DNA of 64,000 bases. Origin: Streptomyces sp. NRRL S-1022 (GTDB lineage Bacteria; Actinomycetota; Actinomycetes; Streptomycetales; Streptomycetaceae). Position 1 is the stretch's first letter, and each line of letters opens with the position of its first letter. The DNA is taken from contig NZ_JOIU01000011.1 of assembly GCF_000720135.1 (NCBI RefSeq), positions 248,001 to 312,000 of the forward strand, in the 5' to 3' direction. The notes below the pieces were generated by a model that worked only from the letters and a program-made list of their open reading frames with translations, searched no databases and was not told the origin of the DNA. Of this stretch, positions 17,619 to 27,376 are shown in pieces. The translations under genes were made by a program, and so were the position numbers.

Positions 17619-18341
17619 ATGCGGTTCACTGCTGAACAGCGCCTCGACGACAGCGTCCTGGAACGCGAATTCACCCTCGGCGAGGTCCCCGGCACGCTGT
17701 GGACGCCTGATTCCACCGCACCGGCCCCGCTGCTCCTGATCGGCCACAACGGCGGTCTGCACAGGCGGGAACCCCGCCTGGTGGCCCGGGCCCGGCAATC
17801 CGCGGCGCACGGCTACGCGGTCGCCGCAATCGACCACCCCGGGCACGGTGACCGGACCCGTTCCTCCGTCGACGAGCGGGCCCGCGCCGAACTCCGCCGG
17901 GCGAAGGCGGCCGGCGAGCCGGCCGACGAGATCTTCGAGTCCTTCGTCGGCCCGCTGGTCGAGAAGGCGGTCCCGGAATGGCGAACCACCCTGGACGCCC
18001 TCCTTTCGCTGCCCGAGATCGGCGGACCGGTCGGATACTCGGGGATGGCCGCCATCGGTATCCGGCTGGCGGTGGCCGAGCCGCGCATCGCGGCCGCCTG
18101 CTTCTTCGCCGGGGGTTACGTGCCCCGCGCCCAGCGCGAGGAGGCCCGGCAGGTCGCCGTCCCGCTGCTGTTCCTGCTGCAGTGGGACGACGAGGGGAAC
18201 CCCCGGCAACGGGCCCTGGACCTGTTCGACGCCTTCGGCAGCAAGGAGAAGACGCTGCACGCCAATACGGGCGGACACGCCGGCACCCCGTGGTTCGAGG
18301 TGGACGACGGGACCCGGTTCTTCGGCCGGCACCTGAGGTGA
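17619..18341 (+). CDS. Alpha/beta hydrolase (dienelactone-hydrolase-like)
   Basis: This encodes 240 residues. The fold landmarks are an oxyanion segment LLLIGHNGG, the DHPGHGDR strand-turn, the nucleophile elbow GYSGMA (Ser near 138), an acidic residue in LLFLLQWDDEG, and a late His in ANTGGHAGTP, which together give a Ser-Asp-His triad. It is cytoplasmic with no signal peptide. The start ATG has AAAGG upstream. Upstream DNA carries an inverted repeat and a short translated leader, suggesting regulated expression. The substrate is unknown. Confidence 0.82.
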   Translation: MRFTAEQRLDDSVLEREFTLGEVPGTLWTPDSTAPAPLLLIGHNGGLHRREPRLVARARQSAAHGYAVAAIDHPGHGDRTRSSVDERARAELRRAKAAGEPADEIFESFVGPLVEKAVPEWRTTLDALLSLPEIGGPVGYSGMAAIGIRLAVAEPRIAAACFFAGGYVPRAQREEARQVAVPLLFLLQWDDEGNPRQRALDLFDAFGSKEKTLHANTGGHAGTPWFEVDDGTRFFGRHLR

Positions 18342-18636
18342 GGCCGGGCCGTCAGACCGGCAGCAGACGGTAGACGATGCCCGGCAGGATGCCGCTCAGG
18401 GCCTTCCTGCGGCATGCCGTCCCCCACGACTGGCTCGCCGTACCTTGCCGTATCGGCAGGGTACGGCCCCGGCCACGACTTTCCGGCAGCGCCCAGCCCC
18501 GTGTCTGTCCCCGCTGAGAGCAGCAGCACGAGCCGGCCCGCGTCGGGCGGCACGGCTGAGGGCCGGTCCAGGACACACCCCGGCCGCCGTCCGCACAGTG
18601 AGGGCAGGGACGAGGAGCCTGAGGGAGTCGGGACGG
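18342..18636. other. Intergenic stretch, nothing recognised
   Basis: This is the space between converging genes. Open frames in both strands are Arg/Pro-rich and lack start signals. No convincing hairpin was identified by eye. Confidence 0.5.
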
Positions 18637-21600
18637 TCAGGTCGCGCAGCAGCTTTCGCGGCGGATGATCTGGCCGACCGTGTGCCAGTGCTCGCTGTCG
18701 CCCACCGTCCGCCCGGCGGCGAGCCGGTGGGGGCCGACCAGGTCCTCCCGCCGGTGCACGATGCCGTCACGCATCACCCAGGAGACGCGCGTCAGGTCGG
18801 TGAAGTCATGGAAGGGGTTGCCGTCGATCACCGTGAGGTCGGCCAGCTTGCCGGGCTCCGCGGTGCCCAGGTCGTCGTCGACGCCGAACATCCGGGCGGG
18901 CACGACGGTGGCGGTCCGCAGGGTCTGGGCGGGGGACAGACCGGCGTACCGGTGGAGGGCGCGCAGGCCGAGGTGGACTTGGAGACCGATGGGGGTGAGA
19001 GGGGAGTCGGTCCCCATGGCGAGCGTGCCGCCGTCGGTGACGATCCGCCGGTAGGTGGCCATTTCCTGTTGCAGTTGGCGCAGTTGCTCCTCGGTAGGCG
19101 GGGCCTTGGCCTGGGCCTTCACGGCGACGGTGTCCCAGGGGGGCATGAGGGCGGTCACCCGGGGGTCGTCGGCCAGGGCCGGGTCGTTGCCGAGCAGGCA
19201 GAGGGCGTTGAAGGGCGTGATGATGATCTCGAAGCGGCCACTTTGGTAGATCTGGTGGACGTCCTCGTAGGTGTGCCCGGTGGCGGACGCCGAGCGGCCG
19301 TACTCCTGGCGCTGGGTCGCCGTCAGATGCGTCGTCAGGTCCTGGCCGACCTGGATGCCGGGCGTCAGCAGGTGGCTTCCAGCGGGGACGCCGAGCTTCT
19401 CGTGGGCGATGCGGGCCGCCTCCGCCATGACCTGGGCGGGGGCACGGACGTAGGTCTTGACGAAGTCGTAGTCGAGCGCGAGGGCACGTTGGAGGGTGCG
19501 CCGCAGGCCGTCGGAGGTGCTGTGGGCACGCCCCATGCTGTACGCGACCCGGCTGCCGTCGATGAGTTCGCCGGTGGTGAGCAGCCGGGGACCGGCGAGG
19601 GCGCCGCTGTCGGCGGCTTCGCGCAGGCGTGCCTGCTCATAGGCGAAGCCGCCCAGGGAGACGTTGGTGGTGATGCCGTAGGCGAGCATCAGGCTGGTCT
19701 GACGGCCGCCGTAGATGTTCTGGTACGGGTGGGTGTGGGAATCCCACAGGCCGGGCACGACAGTGCATCCGGAGGCGTCGATCCGCCGTTCCCCCGCTCG
19801 CGGGGCGCCGGAGCGGTGCCGTTCGACGGCGGTGATGCGGTTGCCGGTGATGACGATGTCGACGTCCTCGCGGACGGTGTCCCCCGTGCCGTCCCACAGG
19901 CGTCCGGCGTGCACCCGGGTCACGTCGGTGCGCGGCGGCAGGCGGCGGGTGGCCGCCAGGGGGACCGGGAGGGTGCGGCGTCCGGTGCCGTCCCGGTCGA
20001 CGATCCGCAGCCGGCCGCCGGACAGGTAGAGCAGGCGGCGGGAGTCACCGGACCACGACGGGTGGTCGGCGGGTTCGTCGGTGATGCGCCGCGGTCCGCC
20101 GGCGGGTGTGCCGTCCGGGCCGACGGGCAGGACCCACAACGCGGACTCCACGACCAGCGCCAGCGCCGTTCCGTCGGGCGACCAGACCGGTCCGCTGTCG
20201 CAGCGGTCGGAGACCGAGGTGTGGGGCAGCGGCAGAAAGGCCCTGGAGGAGCCGTCGCGGGTGTCGATCACCCGGATCACGTTGTAACCCTCGCGGAACC
20301 GCTGGTTCAGCCGGTTGCGGTCGCACAGGGCGATGTACCGGCCGTCCGGGGACCAACTGGGCCGACCAGGCAGGCCGTTGCCGCCGAGGGGTACGGCGAG
20401 CTTGGTCTCGGCACGGGATGCGACGTCTACGACGAGGAGGTTCCCGGTGGTGTCGTGACAGGCCAGCCGGTTCCCGTCAGGGGCAAGGGCCGGGTTGAGA
20501 CGGCCGCCGGTGGCCAGGACCGTGTCCTCACCGGTATCGAGGGTGAACCGGTGGACGGCGGCCAGACCGTCGCCCCCGGCGTCCCCGTCGTACGAGTAGA
20601 CGACGCTCCTGCCGTCCCTGGCCCAGGACGGCATCTGCACGTACCGGGAGGGGGCGGCCTGGAACAGCTTGCGGGGCCGCGCGCCGACGGGCATCAGCCA
20701 CAGGGCGTTCAGAGCGGCGAAGACGACGGATCCGCCGTCGGGTGAGAGCGCCGGGAGGTGGACGCCGCGCACCGGCCTCGGGGCGGTGGAGTCGAAGTCG
20801 CGTGTCTTGCGGCGGTACGCGGGCCGGGGGACGTCGAGCGAGGCGGTGAACGGGATGTCCCGAGCCGGTTCCAGCGAGGGGCTCAGGGTCCTGAGCCGAC
20901 CGCCGGCGAAGTAGAGCAGGCCCCCGTCCGGAGTCCAGCAGGGTGGGAGCGGCGAGACGTCCTCGGTGCCCGAGACCGTCCGGCCGTCCACGACAAGGGC
21001 CGACGTCGCGGCGGCGGATCGGGTTCCGCCGGCGGTCCACACGAAGGCCACGCGGCCGTCCCTGGAGACGGCGGGGCACATCAGCGTGCCGGTGTCGACC
21101 GTGCGTACCGTGGTGACCTCGCCGCCCGCGGCCGGTACGGAGGCGATGGTCCGGGCTCCGGCGGCGTCCGCGCGTACGAAGAGGATCCGGTCGCCGTCCG
21201 GGTGCCAGGCGGGGTCGTAGTCCTCGACGTCCGGCCTGCTGGTCAGGCGGGTCAGTTCACCGGCCGCCACGTCCACGGTCCAGATGTCGTACGAACTGCC
21301 CCGCACCGGGTCCCCGCCGCGCTCGGAGGCGAAGGCGATCCGCGTGCCGTCCGGTGACCAGGACACACTCCGGTCGTCCCAGGGGCCGGAGGTGAGCCGG
21401 CGCGGGTGCGAACCGTTCGGGCCCATCGTCCACACGTGGAAGCCGCCGCCCTTGTAGGAGCAGAAGGCGATCGCCGAGCCGTCCGGCGACCAGGCGGGAC
21501 GGGTCGGTTCCAGCTCGGGAGCGGTCAGCGCGGTCGCCTCTCCCCCGCTCCTGGGCAACGCCCACAGCGCGCCCTGCACCTCGATGACGAGCCGGTTGCC

Positions 21601-21921
21601 GTCGGGCGACACCGTCGCGGAGGCATTGGTGCCGGTAGTGAACGTCAGCGTCCGGCCGTACGGTCCCCTGGCCCCGAACCTGTCCGGCGAAGAGGCGGGG
21701 GGTGATGCGGCCGCCGCAGGAGCCGCCGTGGACGAAACGAGCGTGGCACCCACACCGCCCAACGCCGCCGCGCTCAGGAAGCCCCGCCGGGTGACCCTTG
21801 CGGGGAGCCTTCCGACAGGTGTCCCGGGTCCGGCCGGGTGGTGTGCGGGCACGCCCGCCGAGGAGTCGGTCGGCTCTTCGCCGGAGGGTTCGTCGGGGAA
21901 TCCCAGCGCCGCTTTGGTCAT
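18637..21921 (-). CDS. Tat-exported beta-propeller / amidohydrolase fusion
   Basis: This encodes a 1094-residue protein. A twin-arginine signal (TRRGFLSAAALGG, near residue 44) ends in an Ala-rich cleavage region. The N-terminal half is a TolB/PD40 propeller with many WSPDG blades (SWSPDGTRIAFASE, SWSPDGRYIALCD, and others). The C-terminal third is an amidohydrolase barrel, with metal-site motif DSHTHP near residue 727, a late LAMGTDSPL aspartate motif and the composite-domain ending KLADLTVIDGNPFHD. Family knowledge suggests an extracytoplasmic metal-dependent hydrolase acting on an amide or peptide; the substrate is unknown. The ATG at 21921 has GGAG upstream. It is a single-gene unit. Confidence 0.88.
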   Translation of the reverse strand: MTKAALGFPDEPSGEEPTDSSAGVPAHHPAGPGTPVGRLPARVTRRGFLSAAALGGVGATLVSSTAAPAAAASPPASSPDRFGARGPYGRTLTFTTGTNASATVSPDGNRLVIEVQGALWALPRSGGEATALTAPELEPTRPAWSPDGSAIAFCSYKGGGFHVWTMGPNGSHPRRLTSGPWDDRSVSWSPDGTRIAFASERGGDPVRGSSYDIWTVDVAAGELTRLTSRPDVEDYDPAWHPDGDRILFVRADAAGARTIASVPAAGGEVTTVRTVDTGTLMCPAVSRDGRVAFVWTAGGTRSAAATSALVVDGRTVSGTEDVSPLPPCWTPDGGLLYFAGGRLRTLSPSLEPARDIPFTASLDVPRPAYRRKTRDFDSTAPRPVRGVHLPALSPDGGSVVFAALNALWLMPVGARPRKLFQAAPSRYVQMPSWARDGRSVVYSYDGDAGGDGLAAVHRFTLDTGEDTVLATGGRLNPALAPDGNRLACHDTTGNLLVVDVASRAETKLAVPLGGNGLPGRPSWSPDGRYIALCDRNRLNQRFREGYNVIRVIDTRDGSSRAFLPLPHTSVSDRCDSGPVWSPDGTALALVVESALWVLPVGPDGTPAGGPRRITDEPADHPSWSGDSRRLLYLSGGRLRIVDRDGTGRRTLPVPLAATRRLPPRTDVTRVHAGRLWDGTGDTVREDVDIVITGNRITAVERHRSGAPRAGERRIDASGCTVVPGLWDSHTHPYQNIYGGRQTSLMLAYGITTNVSLGGFAYEQARLREAADSGALAGPRLLTTGELIDGSRVAYSMGRAHSTSDGLRRTLQRALALDYDFVKTYVRAPAQVMAEAARIAHEKLGVPAGSHLLTPGIQVGQDLTTHLTATQRQEYGRSASATGHTYEDVHQIYQSGRFEIIITPFNALCLLGNDPALADDPRVTALMPPWDTVAVKAQAKAPPTEEQLRQLQQEMATYRRIVTDGGTLAMGTDSPLTPIGLQVHLGLRALHRYAGLSPAQTLRTATVVPARMFGVDDDLGTAEPGKLADLTVIDGNPFHDFTDLTRVSWVMRDGIVHRREDLVGPHRLAAGRTVGDSEHWHTVGQIIRRESCCAT

Positions 21922-22463
21922 GGGGAGAGCTCCGGTGGTGGGGGGATCTGCTGGAGTTCACTTCCAGGGACGCTCACAGAGTCGATGCACGCGCTCGCCC
22001 ACCCGAGCGTGGCAGACACCGCCGTACGGGAAGACGCGCTTGCGCCGTCCAGAATCGCACGGCACCTGAGCGATGTGAGGGGCTTTCGTCCGAGGGCATG
22101 ACCCCCTTCTTGCGGCGCCCCGCTTGGGTTTGACGGCGGTTCACGGGCCGGAAAGCGAAGGGCCGCCATGAGGGCTGCGATGTCCTGAGCGCACCACCAT
22201 GTGCCGTACGCGCATCTCGTGACGGCGGGCATGCCCTGCGCGCCGAGTGCCCTGCCGCCGACTGCCCAGCCACCCCGGGGCCTGCCTGGCCCGTCGGCAC
22301 CCCCCGGGGCTGTGCCGCGTGCGCCGCGGTGGTGCTGCAGGCGGCGTGTCAGGCGGGGTGGGGTTCACCTACCATCGCCTCTTGCCCCGTCGGGGTACGG
22401 CTCTTGCCCGGATGTGCGGGATGACCAGGTCTCCGTGGCCGGACAAGGCACGTGAAGCAGTCG
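21922..22463. other. Intergenic stretch, nothing recognised
   Basis: This lies between two leftward genes. No frame has convincing codon bias, start site and protein-like composition together. The promoter of the amidohydrolase gene should lie at its left end. Confidence 0.45.
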
Positions 22464-22889
22464 TCAGTTCCGGGTCAGCCGACCGATCTCCTGCGGGTCC
22501 AGCCCGGTGAGCTGGACGATTCGGGGTGCAGGGATCCCGGCTTTCAACGCACGGTGGACCAGGGCCTCCCAGCCCTGGGTCGTGTCCCGGAAGTCCAGGA
22601 GCTGCCGTTCCATGTCGGTGAGGGACGCAGGCGCACACTCCTGCTGTACGCGCACGGCCTCCTCCTCGCTCAGGGGTACGGGCAGCCGCTCCGCGTCCTC
22701 CGGGATGAGCACCTCCGCGTCGGCCGGCAGGATTCTGACCTGTTCCGAGGAGGCCTGCACACCATGGGCGGAGAGCCAGCCCTGAACGGCCGGAGTCTCC
22801 GCGCAGTCCAGGGGACCGACCGCGGCCATCGCCGCCCCCAGCAGCGGATGGCGGTCGGGGAGGAGAAGCAGGTAAGCGTCATCGGCCAT
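22464..22889 (-). CDS. Conserved hypothetical cytoplasmic protein
   Basis: This encodes a 141-residue acidic protein. It begins MADDAYLLLLPDRHPLLGAA and ends in a helical region (GWEALVHRALKAGIPAPRIVQLTGLDPQEIGRLTR) that resembles a helix-turn-helix of the kind used to choose DNA sites. It has no signal peptide or membrane segment. The frame shows normal third-position GC bias. No neighbour suggests a role, and the function is unknown. Confidence 0.7.
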   Translation of the reverse strand: MADDAYLLLLPDRHPLLGAAMAAVGPLDCAETPAVQGWLSAHGVQASSEQVRILPADAEVLIPEDAERLPVPLSEEEAVRVQQECAPASLTDMERQLLDFRDTTQGWEALVHRALKAGIPAPRIVQLTGLDPQEIGRLTRN

Positions 22890-23271
22890 CGCGCAGCAAT
22901 GCCTTCCTGATCACAAGAGCGGGGGCGCTCCGATGCTATCGCGACCACTCCCCCGCGCCCGCACCTTCACACGGCGCCAGCGTTTCTACGGCCTGAGAAG
23001 AGTGGCGACGGGCGAAGCAGCTCACCCGTCTCCTTGCGCCCTCCGGCAGCTCTGCGACCGTGGGCCGCAGAGCAGTCAGCCGTGCTGCAATGCCAGGCGG
23101 TCGGCGGCCTGGGTGACCGGTCGGCGGACTCGTCACGGCTCTTGCCGAAGTCTCGGGCGGAGAGGATCGAGCCGCCGCCGACATGGGGCAGTACCTGCCG
23201 GGCATGTGGGTTCTCGGGCTCTACCAGCGGGCCGCAACGATCCGTCCTCATGGTCGAACGGGAGATACGAC

Positions 23272-24480
23272 GTGATCCTCGGCAGTGAACCGGCAGCCCC
23301 GGAGTTTGTCACCACGTCCGACGCGGCGGCACGCAAGCAACGGCTGCGCCGCCGTCTGGAGCGGCTGATAGGTGTGGCCGCCACGGAAGGCAACGATCTC
23401 TTGCCCCTGCGTAACGGTGACGAGATCTTCCCCGCGATGCTCAGGGCGATCCAGTCGGCCCAGTACACGATCGACATGATGACGTTCGTGTACTGGCGTG
23501 GTCAGATCGCCCGGGACTTCGCCGTCGCTCTCGCCGATCGCGCCCGGGCGGGAGTGCGCGTCCGTCTGCTGCTGGACGGATTCGGCGCCAAGAAGATCGA
23601 GCCGGGGCTGCTGGATCTCATGGACGCGGCCGGTGTGCAGGTGGCCTGGTTCCGCAAGCCCGCCTGGCTGTCGCCGTTCAAGCAGAACCACCGTTGCCAC
23701 CGCAAGGCTCTCGTCGTCGATGAGCAGACCGCCTTCACCGGTGGCGTCGGCATCGCGGAGGAATGGTGTGGTGACGCCCGCAACCCGGGGGAATGGCGCG
23801 ACACCCACGTTCAGGTGCGCGGGCCGGCCGTGGACGGCATCGCGGCCGCGTTCGCGCAGAACTGGGCCGAGTGCCACGACCAGCTCTACGACGATCGCGA
23901 CCGCTTCATCGAGCACACGCAGGCCGGTTCGTCGGTGGTTCAGGTCGTACGCGGCTCGGCCAGCATCGGCTGGCAGGACATGCAGACGCTCATCCGCGTC
24001 ATGCTCACCTCCGCCGAGGAGCGCTTCCGCCTCGCCACCGCCTACTTCGCCCCCGACACCTACTTCATCGACCTGCTGTGCCAGACCGCCCGCCGAGGGG
24101 TGCGTGTGGAGATCTTGCTTCCCGGCCCGCACACCGACCAGCGCGCCTGTCAGCTCGCCGGCCAGCACTACTACACACGTCTACTGGAAGCAGGCGTGCG
24201 GGTCCGCCAGTACCAGCCGACCATGATGCACGCCAAGATCATCACCGTGGACTCGGTCGCCGCCCTGATCGGCTCCACCAATTTCAACCGCCGGTCCATG
24301 GACCACGACGAGGAGGTCATGCTCGCCGTCCTGGACGAGACGTTCACCGCCGAACTCGACCGCGACTACGACGCGGACCTGCGGCGCAGCGTCGACATCG
24401 ACCTCACGCGATGGAGACGGCGGACCATACTCCAGCGCGCCAAGGAAGCCGCCGTCACTCCGATCCGGCACTTCCTGTGA
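23272..24480 (+). CDS. Phospholipase D / cardiolipin synthase-like protein
   Basis: This encodes about 402 residues from the GTG at 23272 (GGGAGA upstream). The preceding open frame is not protein-like. Two HKD motifs are complete: HRKALVVD (143-150), followed by TGGVGI, and HAKIITVD (320-327), followed by the GSTNFN motif. These form the two halves of one phosphodiesterase site, which transfers phosphatidyl groups (cardiolipin synthesis) or hydrolyses phosphodiesters. Unlike classical Cls there are no N-terminal membrane helices, so a soluble or peripherally bound ClsB-like enzyme is likely. It is monocistronic. Confidence 0.88.
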   Translation: MILGSEPAAPEFVTTSDAAARKQRLRRRLERLIGVAATEGNDLLPLRNGDEIFPAMLRAIQSAQYTIDMMTFVYWRGQIARDFAVALADRARAGVRVRLLLDGFGAKKIEPGLLDLMDAAGVQVAWFRKPAWLSPFKQNHRCHRKALVVDEQTAFTGGVGIAEEWCGDARNPGEWRDTHVQVRGPAVDGIAAAFAQNWAECHDQLYDDRDRFIEHTQAGSSVVQVVRGSASIGWQDMQTLIRVMLTSAEERFRLATAYFAPDTYFIDLLCQTARRGVRVEILLPGPHTDQRACQLAGQHYYTRLLEAGVRVRQYQPTMMHAKIITVDSVAALIGSTNFNRRSMDHDEEVMLAVLDETFTAELDRDYDADLRRSVDIDLTRWRRRTILQRAKEAAVTPIRHFL

Positions 24481-25005
24481 CGCGACATCTGCCGGATCAG
24501 CCCGCGGAAGCCCTTCGGCGCGCCGCTCGTGACGTGGCGTTGCCAGCCGCCCTTTCACCACGAGCGTCCGGGCGGGCGGGACACCGTCCCGCCGGTTGCG
24601 GCCGTCGCCCGGTTCCTGCTGAGGGGAGCGAGGGACTGCTTGCCGGCGAGCCGTACCGTCAGTACCGCGAACCGTGAGGCGGAGCGCTGTAATCGAACGC
24701 GCCGGGGTCTCCCAGCGCCGCCGGGCACCGGCACGCCCCCCCCGTCTCCGGCACTCCCGCCCCCGTCTCCGGCACGCGACTCTTCTTCCCCGGCGCGCGG
24801 CGCACGGTGCACGCCGGGCCGGTTCCCGCCAAAGGACCGCCTTCGGCCATTTCAGGCAGGATGTCTCCTCCTGGCCGATACGTGTGCCGTACGGTCGGTG
24901 ACCCGCACCACATCGCACGACATCCCCGGGGGGTGTCGGCGGGCATGCTGGCCCCTGGCCAGGGAGCTCCGTGTGCCCATCGACAGTGAATGGAGTTGAT
25001 GAGCC
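24481..25005. other. Intergenic stretch with short direct repeat
   Basis: No gene is supported here. CCCCGTCTCCGGCAC occurs at 24740-24754 and again at 24761-24775, a 21-base period next to a C8 run. The right end should carry the promoter of the gene at 25006. Confidence 0.4.
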
Positions 25006-25812
25006 ATGGCGACGGCGCTGCCGGCCTGGCCCGGACCCTGGACCGACGAGATCACCGGCATCGTGCAGGGCAACGCCGCCCTCGGCCCCGCGAACAGCCT
25101 GATCAAGAAGTTGACGCCCGAGCAGCGGGAGACCGTCACCAAGCGGGGGAAGGAACTGGTCACCAGCCTGCTCGACCCGGACGTCCGGGCCGTCAGGGCC
25201 CGGGGCATCCTCGTCCGGCTGCACCTGGAGCTGGTCACCCCCGCCGCGCAGAACGCCACCGTCCAGAAGCTGATGGAGAACCCGGGCTACCGGCCGCCGA
25301 GCTTCCTGAACGTCGCCACCTACAACACCGTCCTGGAACTCGTCGTCGCCAAGGCCCTGTGGGGCACCGGGCACACGGAATTCCTGCCCTGGCCCTTCGA
25401 CGGCACGGCCCTGAAGCCCGACTTCATGCTCAGCGGCCACCACCCCGACCCGGCCGGGCACACCGACCAGACCTTCTACGACGCCTGCCAGGTGGTCGCC
25501 GACACGGTGAAGGTCGGCAGCTGGAAGACCGCGCCGGAGCTGGTCACCGGGCTGGTCAGCGGCGTGACCGACAAGGTCGGGACGTACCAGGGCAAGTCCG
25601 TGGGCGTCGTCCTGGAAGCGGTCGACAACCCCTGCCTCTTCAAGGACGGCGAGCCGATCGCCAACGACGAGGACATCATCGACACGTTCCAGGAGCGCAT
25701 CGAGGCATTGGACTCCGCCGTCCGGCGACGGCTGCGCTTCGTGCACGTCATCACGCCGGGCTGCGCCGTGGTGACCATGGACGCGGACGCCTGGTCCCAG
25801 AACCTGGGCTAG
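25006..25812 (+). CDS. Hypothetical protein, 268 residues
   Basis: The ATG at 25006 has GGAG at suitable spacing. The protein is soluble with an even composition, Trp-rich at the N-terminus (PAWPGPWTDE), with a Gly/His loop (SGHHPDPAGH) in the middle and a C-terminal half of alternating strands and helices (VGVVLEAVDNPCLFKDGEPI, RRRLRFVHVITPGCAVVTMD). Codon bias is that of a real gene. No family is recognised. It stands alone, followed directly by an IS5-type remnant. Confidence 0.7.
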   Translation: MATALPAWPGPWTDEITGIVQGNAALGPANSLIKKLTPEQRETVTKRGKELVTSLLDPDVRAVRARGILVRLHLELVTPAAQNATVQKLMENPGYRPPSFLNVATYNTVLELVVAKALWGTGHTEFLPWPFDGTALKPDFMLSGHHPDPAGHTDQTFYDACQVVADTVKVGSWKTAPELVTGLVSGVTDKVGTYQGKSVGVVLEAVDNPCLFKDGEPIANDEDIIDTFQERIEALDSAVRRRLRFVHVITPGCAVVTMDADAWSQNLG

Positions 25813-25865
25813 CCAGGCCGCTTCCCTCGGATCATCTGATCGTCGGGATGGTGCGTACCGTTGGC

Positions 25866-26165
25866 TGACTGACCGAGGCACCAACAATCGCCTGCGGGAG
25901 TGGCCCGCCGGCGGCACCTGGTAGCAGAGCAGGAGCAGGTCTTCACCGCCCTGCTCGCCCAGGCCGGCACCGCAGGCACCTGGACCGGATCGTCGCGGTC
26001 GATTCCACGACCGTCCGAGCCCACCAGCGCGCCGGCCGGGGCCCTCCTGAAAGGGGCTCCGGCCGGCGAGCCGGACAATCATGCCCCCCGGACGCCCCAG
26101 CGGCGGTTGACCACCAGGAGTCACCTCGTCTGCCTCAGCACAACCGCTGCCGGCCGCCGGACCTC
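25866..26165 (+). pseudogene. IS5-family transposase remnant
   Basis: Segments of an IS5-type transposase appear in alternating frames: NNRLREWPAGGTW, then EQEQVFTALLAQA, then IVAVDSTTVRAHQ (the first catalytic Asp region), then KGAPAGEPDNHAP and RRLTTRSHLVC. The order and spacing match the family, but frameshifts separate them and the C-terminal part is missing. The element is dead. Confidence 0.75.
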
Positions 26166-26255
26166 GTGCCCACGCCCGGCCAGGCAGACACCGCACCACG
26201 TCCCGCTCGATCGCGCGTGGTGCAGTGGATGCGCTTCCCCAGCCGGACGGGCGGG

Positions 26256-27089
26256 TCAGCGCAGTCCGGCGAAGAGATCGCTCTCGGGGACGGCCGCGCC
26301 GGTGCTGTCCTGGACACGGAGGAAGGTCTCCATGCCCATCAACTCGCCGAACCGTTCCTTGCCCATCTTGAGGAAGAAGATGTTCTCTCCCTGACTGGCG
26401 TGCGCGGCCAACGCGTCGAACTTCTGGCCGCTGAACCCGGTCGTGTCCACCCACGTGGTGATCTCATCGTCGGGGAGGCCGATCTCGGCCATCGCGGCGG
26501 CCTCGGCAGGATCAGGCTCCGGCATGTCCCCTTGGAACTCGCGCATGACCTCGCCGAACCGCCGCATCATCGACCGGGGCATCGTGGTCCAGTACACCTT
26601 GGGGGTCAGGGTGGTCATCTCCAACGCCGCCATCGTGATGCGGTGGGCCTGTATGTGGTCGGGGTGACCGTAGAAGCCGTTCTCGTCGTAGGTGACGACC
26701 ACATCAGGTCGGTAGTGCCGCATGAGTTCGGCGAGCCGGGCCGCGCCTTCCTGCACGGGGGTCTGCCAGAAGGACCCGGGGGCGTCGTTGCTCGGCCAGC
26801 CCATCATCCCGGAGTCGGCATAGTCCAACGTCTCCAGATCGCTGACCTTCAGGACGGCGCAGCTTGCTTCGAGTTCCTGACGGCGCAGCAAGGCGACCGC
26901 CGCCGGATCGTGCCCGGGCTCGCCCGGCTTGACACCTCCCGGTCCGTCACCGCAACCGCCGTCGGTACACGTCACGAGAACCGTGCGGATGCCTTCCGCC
27001 GCGTACCGCGCGAGGACCCCTCCCGTTCCGGTGGCCTCGTCGTCGGGGTGAGCGTGCACTGCCATGAGCGTCAAGGGCCGGTCAGTCAT
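26256..27089 (-). CDS. PIG-L family deacetylase (Mca/MshB-like)
   Basis: This encodes 277 residues. The zinc-binding AHPDDE motif is at residues 13-18 and a second motif, YGHPDHIQAHR, lies in the middle, both hallmarks of the PIG-L/LmbE fold. Its length and the GTGGVLARYAAEG context resemble the mycothiol enzymes Mca (mycothiol S-conjugate amidase) and MshB (deacetylase). The Mca-like C-terminus (ENIFFLKMGKERFGELMGME) favours a mycothiol-conjugate amidase paralogue, though the housekeeping copy may be elsewhere. The ATG at 27089 has a perfect AGGAGG. It is divergent from the DUF1203 gene at 27377. Confidence 0.85.
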   Translation of the reverse strand: MTDRPLTLMAVHAHPDDEATGTGGVLARYAAEGIRTVLVTCTDGGCGDGPGGVKPGEPGHDPAAVALLRRQELEASCAVLKVSDLETLDYADSGMMGWPSNDAPGSFWQTPVQEGAARLAELMRHYRPDVVVTYDENGFYGHPDHIQAHRITMAALEMTTLTPKVYWTTMPRSMMRRFGEVMREFQGDMPEPDPAEAAAMAEIGLPDDEITTWVDTTGFSGQKFDALAAHASQGENIFFLKMGKERFGELMGMETFLRVQDSTGAAVPESDLFAGLR

Positions 27090-27376
27090 GAAGCGATCCT
27101 CCTGCAGAAGTTCGTTTTGGTATGAGTACGCGGCGGGTGTACCGCAGTCCTGGGGCCCGGCCCCTGGTGCGGCGCCGGTCCCTCAGCGGGTGCAACCGTG
27201 CCGACCGGACCGGCTGTTCCCGGCACGGGCACATTGGCCATCCAGAAGCCGGTGTGCCGCACTGTGCCGGAGCAACGAGACAGGCACAGCGGCGGAAGGC
27301 CTTCTGCATGGGCTCGTACCAACGTGATGTCCGTTTTCTGCCAGCAACCACACGTGCGTTGAGCGAGCGTGGGCAC

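Noticed and set aside
18445..20745. Rightward 766-codon ORF
   Set aside because: It is the antisense shadow of the propeller-amidohydrolase. It is Val/Gly/Asp-rich without domains.
24181..26454. Leftward 757-codon ORF across the PLD and hypothetical genes
   Set aside because: It is antisense to two well-supported genes and an IS remnant, with no start signal or domains.
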